From positions 1 to 9,823 of the forward strand of contig CAJLXE010000048.1 in NCBI GenBank assembly GCA_905210525.1: DNA of 9,823 nucleotides, written 5' to 3'. Below are positions 1 through 4,900 of this stretch, one piece after another (the stretch's first letter is position 1; each line of letters starts with the position of its first letter). The stretch comes from an uncultured Clostridia bacterium. Lineage in GTDB: Bacteria; Bacillota; Clostridia; HGM11327. The notes under the pieces are model-generated. The model was not told the origin of the DNA and did not search any database. It saw nothing but the letters and a program-made list of their open reading frames with translations. The position numbers and the translations under genes are program-made.

Positions 1-1
1 A

Positions 2-550
2 GTAGATTTAGGTTCGGCAATGGCTGATGCATTTTCGACTCCGCGTCCGAATACAACACGTAATGAGGTGCCTATGGAAACTGATCTTAATGCTCAGGAT
101 AAAGCCTTTATATATGAAGGTATTGACAATGTGACAGATTTTACTGAGTTTGAACGCTTAAAAAAGGCAGGAAAATTGCTTGAAAGCGGATGGCAACCCG
201 GTATGGAGGCTGTTCAAAGTAAAGAAGCTTATATTTTTCAAAAGAATCTTAGCATTATCGACAGAGCGTTAAAAGTATATAAGTTCCTTTCCGATAATTA
301 TGGAAGCGGATATGCGCGCGACAACGTAATTACGAGTGATGCTGTTAATTTAAAGTATATAGAGAAAATTATTTCAGCATTGGAATATGGTATGACTCAC
401 GATGATTTTGTCGATTTTGAAGAAGCGGTTGATTTGGCCGAGTATGTTAATGAAAGACAATTTCTTATAGAAGGTACTGAGCTTGAAAGCAGATTTTATG
501 CTGTTGTGGATTATTACAAAGCAAAATTAGCTACAAATCACGCAAACTGA
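2..550 (+). CDS. Unrecognised hydrophilic protein, 3' part (5' end outside window)
   Basis: The reading frame is open from base 2 to the TGA at 548-550. An ATG lies at base 20, but the 19 bases before it contain only a weak TAGGT, and the frame stays open to the window edge (VDLGSA before the Met). I therefore read this as the C-terminal part of a longer protein; a 176-residue protein starting at base 20 cannot be excluded. The visible part has no signal peptide, membrane segment or cysteine cluster. It is rich in acidic residues and looks mainly helical (segments such as FERLKKAGKLLESGW and FEEAVDLAEYVNERQF). I recognise no family. The next gene starts 70 bases downstream on the same strand with no terminator between, so the two may be co-transcribed. 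Codon use and base composition resemble the next gene. Confidence 0.7.
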   Translation, partial: VDLGSAMADAFSTPRPNTTRNEVPMETDLNAQDKAFIYEGIDNVTDFTEFERLKKAGKLLESGWQPGMEAVQSKEAYIFQKNLSIIDRALKVYKFLSDNYGSGYARDNVITSDAVNLKYIEKIISALEYGMTHDDFVDFEEAVDLAEYVNERQFLIEGTELESRFYAVVDYYKAKLATNHAN

Positions 551-607
551 AACAATTTTTGAAGAATGCTCGCTATATGATTATTGCAGTTTTCGGCAGA
601 TGATAGC

Positions 608-614
608 AGAAGGA
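608..614 (+). promoter_or_regulatory. Ribosome binding site of the 621 gene
   Basis: AGAAGGA lies 6 bases before the ATG at 621. It supports that start for the exported protein. Confidence 0.7.
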
Positions 615-620
615 TGAAAA

Positions 621-1370
621 ATGAAAAAAGTTATTGTTTTTTCGACAATAGTGGTTGCTGTGCTGTCAGTATCGCTGGTATTGATGGGAGCAGGTACTAA
701 GAGTGAATTGATCAATCAGGTTGAAAGAGAGTATGAGGCTTTGGAGACGAGGGTTGAGAATATGGGAACAGCTTCAGCAGGAGAACAGACTGAAATAATG
801 AAATCATATGCCGGCTTGTTCAGAAAAATAGTTAACGGCGATAAGTCACAGAAAGCTGAATACGCTAAACTTGTAAGAGACATCACAAAGAATACGGTTG
901 AGTTTAACGATGACGATGTTTTTGATGTGGCAAAGAGAATGGCGGACTATACTCAGTATGTTGCTGACGGTAATGACGACGTAGGCGTTCAGGGCATAAG
1001 TATTGCTGCAGACGGAACACCTATGATTGATTATATCGGCGTACGCGGATACAGTGTCAGAACAATGCAGTCAAAAGATCAGGAATATGCGGGCGAGAAA
1101 ATGGTTGATTATGACGGCTCGCTTGGTGCGTACCGTACAGAGATTACATTTTACGACGCTAAGGCAAGCGATAAATTTATCGGTCAGTATCCTCTTTGGC
1201 AGGTAAATCAAATAGCGGGTACAAACTTGAAAATGAAGGCTGTTTATAATTTCAGCCACGGTTTGGTTATCTATATCGGTTCGGATGCACCTCTGAATAT
1301 TGCAGAGAGAAGCTTTACAAATCTTACCGACAGACCTATGGACAGTGTGAATTTGACAGCAGCAAACTGA
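621..1370 (+). CDS. Unrecognised exported or membrane-anchored protein
   Basis: This is a 249-residue protein with a good Shine-Dalgarno and an ATG start. Residues 1-3 are MKK, followed by an uninterrupted hydrophobic segment to about residue 23 (VIVFSTIVVAVLSVSLVLMG). This is typical of a signal peptide or N-terminal signal anchor; there is no lipobox cysteine. Residues about 27-60 look like a charged helix or short coiled coil. From about residue 120 the sequence looks beta-rich, with Gly, Tyr and Asp turns (ISIAADGTP, MVDYDGSLGAYR). No catalytic motif, LPxTG anchor or known domain is visible, so no function is proposed. The protein probably acts at or outside the membrane. It follows the truncated first gene by 70 bases, and a strong terminator begins about 20 bases after its TGA, so it ends a transcription unit separate from the Rhs locus. 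Confidence 0.8.
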   Translation: MKKVIVFSTIVVAVLSVSLVLMGAGTKSELINQVEREYEALETRVENMGTASAGEQTEIMKSYAGLFRKIVNGDKSQKAEYAKLVRDITKNTVEFNDDDVFDVAKRMADYTQYVADGNDDVGVQGISIAADGTPMIDYIGVRGYSVRTMQSKDQEYAGEKMVDYDGSLGAYRTEITFYDAKASDKFIGQYPLWQVNQIAGTNLKMKAVYNFSHGLVIYIGSDAPLNIAERSFTNLTDRPMDSVNLTAAN

Positions 1371-1390
1371 TTATTATCAGGGGGACAGGC

Positions 1391-1425
1391 GACAGCGGAA
1401 TTGCATAAGCGATTCCGCTGTTTTT
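1391..1425 (+). terminator. Intrinsic terminator after the 621-1370 gene
   Basis: The arm ACAGCGGAAT (1392-1401) pairs perfectly with ATTCCGCTGT (1412-1421) around a 10-base loop, followed by a T run (1421-1425). It closes the upstream transcription unit. Confidence 0.9.
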
Positions 1426-1478
1426 ATATGGGCTATTTTGTGCTGCTTTATTTAATAAAAACATAAATATTTAAATGG

Positions 1479-1508
1479 TTGACAAAATAATTATAGTTGT
1501 GATATAAT
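1479..1508 (+). promoter_or_regulatory. Sigma-A-type promoter of the Rhs leader
   Basis: A perfect -35 box TTGACA (1479-1484) and a perfect -10 box TATAAT (1503-1508) are separated by 18 bases, within an AT-rich stretch. Transcription should start near 1515. It would run through the 29-codon small ORF and the 1760-1798 terminator before reaching the Rhs gene. It is the only convincing promoter between the upstream terminator and the Rhs gene. Confidence 0.85.
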
Positions 1509-1674
1509 AAAGTTGTAATATTTTTAGGAAAATTTTGTTGAAACATAATTCTTTTTTTATATTTTTTTTGAATAGAGATTTATGTTAAAAATGTATTATT
1601 GATTTTCAAAGAATGATTCAGAAGTATAAATTCGGTGAATAGCAGTACGGCAGTACAAGCAGGTGAGGTCCGGC

Positions 1675-1681
1675 AAAGGAG
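1675..1681 (+). promoter_or_regulatory. Ribosome binding site of the small leader ORF
   Basis: AAAGGAG lies 7 bases before the ATG at 1689, close to ideal strength and spacing for Bacillota. It is the main reason to take the 29-codon ORF seriously. Confidence 0.6.
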
Positions 1682-1688
1682 AAAACGC

Positions 1689-1778
1689 ATGAACACAGTT
1701 CTACGATTAAACCGGCACGAAACATATTGCAATCTCCATGTATTTATCAGAATATGTATGCGCATAACAGGGCAGTAA
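1689..1778 (+). CDS. Candidate 29-residue leader peptide
   Basis: ATG 1689 opens a 29-codon frame ending at TAA 1776-1778, preceded by AAAGGAG at ideal spacing. The peptide begins MNTVLRLNRHETYC and ends RICMRITGQ. It is basic (five Arg, two His) with two Cys and no membrane segment. Its last codons run through the 5' arm of the 1760-1798 terminator, and its stop codon sits in the hairpin loop, so a ribosome reaching the stop would cover the 5' arm and disrupt the terminator. The start region CGCATGAAC (1686-1694) can also pair with the terminator's 3' arm (1783-1790) with one bulged G. This layout resembles translation-coupled attenuators. The peptide is not one I recognise, and no run of a single regulatory amino-acid codon is evident apart from scattered Arg codons. 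Without comparative data it could be fortuitous. Confidence 0.45.
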   Translation: MNTVLRLNRHETYCNLHVFIRICMRITGQ

Positions 1779-1798
1779 GTTCGTTATGCGCTTTTTTT
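1760..1798 (+). terminator. Intrinsic terminator upstream of the Rhs gene (possible attenuator)
   Basis: GCGCATAAC (1760-1768) pairs perfectly with GTTATGCGC (1783-1791) around a 14-base loop, followed directly by seven T (1792-1798). It lies downstream of the only good promoter and about 90 bases before the Rhs start, so it should limit Rhs transcription unless it is bypassed. Confidence 0.9.
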
Positions 1799-1870
1799 GT
1801 CCCCTGATTATTGGAGGGTATAAAATTGGGTGATATTTTATTCAAATATAAAATAAAACACACAAACATT

Positions 1871-1878
1871 AGGGGGGG
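1871..1878 (+). promoter_or_regulatory. Ribosome binding site of the true Rhs start (poly-G)
   Basis: AGGGGGGG (seven G, 1872-1878), followed by six A, lies 10 bases before ATG 1889. It supports 1889, not 1958, as the ancestral Rhs start, since there is no Shine-Dalgarno before 1958. A homopolymeric ribosome binding site is prone to slippage. Confidence 0.65.
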
Positions 1879-1888
1879 AAAAAACAAA

Positions 1889-1957
1889 ATGTTGAAGAGA
1901 TTCAGACAGACAGTTGCAATGCTTCTTGTGCTTTCAATTGCGCTATATTTGTGACCT
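1889..1957 (+). pseudogene. Signal peptide of the Rhs protein, cut off by an in-frame TGA
   Basis: From ATG 1889 the frame reads a textbook signal peptide. The basic n-region is MLKRFRQ. The hydrophobic core runs from TVAMLLV through LSIALYL. Then comes TGA (1952-1954), then P and MSVYAEIS, continuous with the long Rhs ORF in the same frame. VYA|E is a good signal-peptidase site, about residue 28. A TGG-to-TGA transition (Trp ending the hydrophobic core) is the simplest explanation. The stop is followed by C, the context generally regarded as most permissive to readthrough. ATG 1958 lies 3 bases after the stop, so termination-reinitiation would give a protein lacking the export signal. The ORF starting at 1958 is therefore not the original gene start. 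Other genes here use TGA as a stop, so recoding is unlikely. Confidence 0.85.
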
Positions 1958-4900
1958 ATGTCGGTTTATGCGGAAATATCGCAAAAATTAAGCATGAACA
2001 ACCGATTGACCGCGGATGAAAGCAGTGATTTGATTGACGCATGGGAACGCGGCATCTATGAACTCACGGAAAGAAGAACGGAAAATGTCAAGCATTTTCT
2101 TTTGCCGGACGGAAGCATAACTGCGGTTATGTACAGTGTACCCGTACACTATGCGGATGAAAACGGCACGTGGCACGATATAGACAACACGCTTTCTTTG
2201 GCTCAGAATGAGTATTCCACTTCAAACCAAAGAATCAAGTTTGCAAAGAAAATAACGGGCAATGAATCGCTCTTTACGCTTCATGACGGAAACGGAAAAA
2301 TAACGTTAAGTCTTAACGGGGCGCGCAAAAAGGCAACAGGAGCAGCAACCGTTACAAGTACGTATTCCAATGAACAGCCTGCCGAACTGCAAAAACTTAT
2401 TGACCTTGAAAGACTTTCTTCACGCATACTTTATGCCGATATTCTTGACGGAGTTGACATTGAGTACGTTGCGGAATCGATGAATCTGAAAGAAAACATA
2501 ATAATAAAACGTACACTTGACGATTACAGTTTTGAGTTCACGCTTGCTTTGAACAATCTTTCGGCATCAATCACTGAGACGGGTTCGGTAAGAATATACA
2601 ATGAGTCGGGTAAAAACGTATATGTTATTCCGAAAGGATATATGTACGATGCAAACGGAAAAATATCGACAGATGTCGAATATGCTCTTGAATATGTGTC
2701 AAACGGCAAATACACTCTTACCGTAACTGCCGATAAAACATGGATAAATGCTGAAGAAAGAGCATTTCCCGTTACAGTGGATCCTACGCTTTCGCAAGCC
2801 GTTCAGGCTGATTCAATGCTCCGCAGTGCATCATGTGAAAACGGAATACGCAAAACGGTTGAATTGCCGGAATTGCCTTCTTCGGCTTATATCACAGAAG
2901 TAAAGCTCAGTCTTGCCTGCATTACCGATTCCGAAGAATATATAGGCGTTTACGGTGTAACGTCGGAAAACGGGGATATATCGGAAACACTTATCGATTT
3001 TAACAGAATAACTCCGTCGGCGGCAATGTCAAACAGCGGTCCTTCCGAATATTCGTGGGATATTACGGATATTGCAAAAAAATGGTACTCCGGAGATGAA
3101 AATTACGGTCTGGTGTTCAAATCGGCGTCCGCAATGACGGATGAAAACGATTCGGATTTCTATGTTGCGTCTGTAAATTCCATTGCAACGGTTTCCTATC
3201 AGGACATGAAAGGGCTTGAATCATATTGGTCGTATGATTCACAGACAATAGGAACGTCAAGTACAGGGTATGTAAATTGTGCTAACGGGGCGTTGACATT
3301 TAACACAGATCTGGTTTCAACCACAAATTCTTTAATTCCGTGCACTTTATCTCTTGTATATAATTCGTTTCTTAATGACAACTATTATGCATATCCGAAT
3401 GCGGGAACTGCAAATCCATCAGGCTCTGTTTATTGGGGATTCAAATTCAATATAACGGAAACACTTATAGAAGTAAACGCAACCTCAAATCCAAACAGCG
3501 AATTTGATATTTATTATATATATTCCGATGCGGATGGAAGTCAACATTATTTTGTGCGTGACGAAGATACGGGCATATACAGAGATTTGAGCGGTCTTCA
3601 ATTAAAACTTGAGTACTATTTAAACGGCGGAAATAATACTATGCAGGATATTATATATCCTGACGGAACTAAAAAAACATTTATAAGTGTACCTACGCCT
3701 GCCAATTCTTTATCAAATGTACACTTGGTTGGTGCGTGGATTCTCGTGGGAATAACGGATATACATGGCAATATGTTGGAATACAAGTTGGATTCTTCAT
3801 ATCGTCCGTATAAAATTGTGTTGCGACCGAACGGGAGTGGAATAAATTCGGAAATTGCAGAAATAGAAATAAAATATAATTCAAATTCGGGTATGCCGTA
3901 TATTGTGCGCAACGTTAATACAAACGAAGCTGCAATATTAAAACCTGACAAATCTGATAGAGCTTATCGTTTGTCGGACGTGATATATGCTGTAGCAGAA
4001 TCAAATGTTTCCGAATCCGACTGGAATACATTTTATCAGACAGGCGCGGCAACGGGAATTACTGAAACGCGAAAGATTAAATATAAATACAGTTATTACT
4101 CCGGTGCATCAAGTACAAGGTATCTGGATGAAATTACAGATTCTTCTGTTAATTATTCTTTGAGCTATAAATATACCGCAGATGTTAAAATATCCGAGAT
4201 AACTTACACAAATTCAAATAATAAACATAAAAAAGCGATTTCATATTATAGCGATTATACTACAATACAGGATAGCGGTAACGATGGAGATTTTAATACT
4301 GCGGATGATATAATAAGACATTTTGTATTTGACACTGCAGGAAGAACCGTGACGGCATATTCAACAGATAAGGATAAAAAAGAAATATTTGATATTTCCG
4401 GATGCGAATATGAGACGGAAAACCAAAATGCGGTAAACAAGTATAAAACATCTACATCAACGGGCGGTATATCTGCAAACTATTTACTTAACGGTGATTT
4501 TGATAAAACAGGCGACCTTTTATACTGGACAAAAACAGGAAATGCAAGTTCCGGCGTGCAAAGCGGTTTTGGCAGCGGCAAGGCTATTTTAACGGTAAAC
4601 AAAAATTCTGTATCATCAATACATCAAACTGTCAATTTGAAATCGGGAAGTTATACTTTATCTGCGGATATAGACAGCAGTGAACTGAAAAATGCGGAAA
4701 TATGGTTGAAAGCACAATCATTATCAAATTCGTCTCATTTATTTGAAGAGCGTGTACCGATTAACAATGACTATATCGGTACGGATAAATACAGCTTTGC
4801 ATATATGTCGTTTACTGTTGCGGAAACAGAAGAATTTAAAATATCAATTGAGTTGAAGGGTAGTTCCGGGCTTTCAGGCAGTACGTATGTGTGGATAGAT

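Larger units (their letters stand above)
1515..1888 (+). promoter_or_regulatory. Long 5' leader of the Rhs gene with internal terminator
   Basis: About 370 bases separate the expected transcription start from the Rhs signal-peptide ATG. The first part (1515-1620) is AT-rich with two long T runs. The middle holds a small ORF with its own ribosome binding site. The 3' part holds an intrinsic terminator, then about 90 bases to the Rhs start. I compared it by eye with consensus elements of several riboswitch classes (T-box, cyclic-di-GMP I and II, ZTP, THF, fluoride) and saw no match. Premature termination at 1798 would make this a short transcript unless the terminator is bypassed, so an attenuation role is plausible. 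A stand-alone small gene or small RNA placed in front of the Rhs gene is the alternative. Confidence 0.5.

Noticed and set aside
1641..1656. Tandem GCAGTAC direct repeat in the leader (possible operator or small hairpin)
   Set aside because: There are only two 7-base copies, each with the palindromic GTAC core. This is too short to call an operator or CRISPR-like repeat.
1580..1765. Minus-strand 61-codon frame in the Rhs leader
   Set aside because: It overlaps the promoter-to-terminator leader in antisense, has no convincing protein features, and is less plausible than the plus-strand ORF with AAAGGAG.
1811..1860. A second promoter directly before the Rhs start
   Set aside because: TTGGAG/TATAAA-like words occur, but no pair has acceptable boxes with 16-18 base spacing. 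The perfect promoter at 1479-1508 is far better.
1952..1954. TGA as a sense codon (Trp/Gly recoding or selenocysteine)
   Set aside because: Three other genes in the window end on TGA, and Trp is written TGG throughout. A selenocysteine in a signal peptide makes no sense, and no downstream SECIS-like hairpin was evident.
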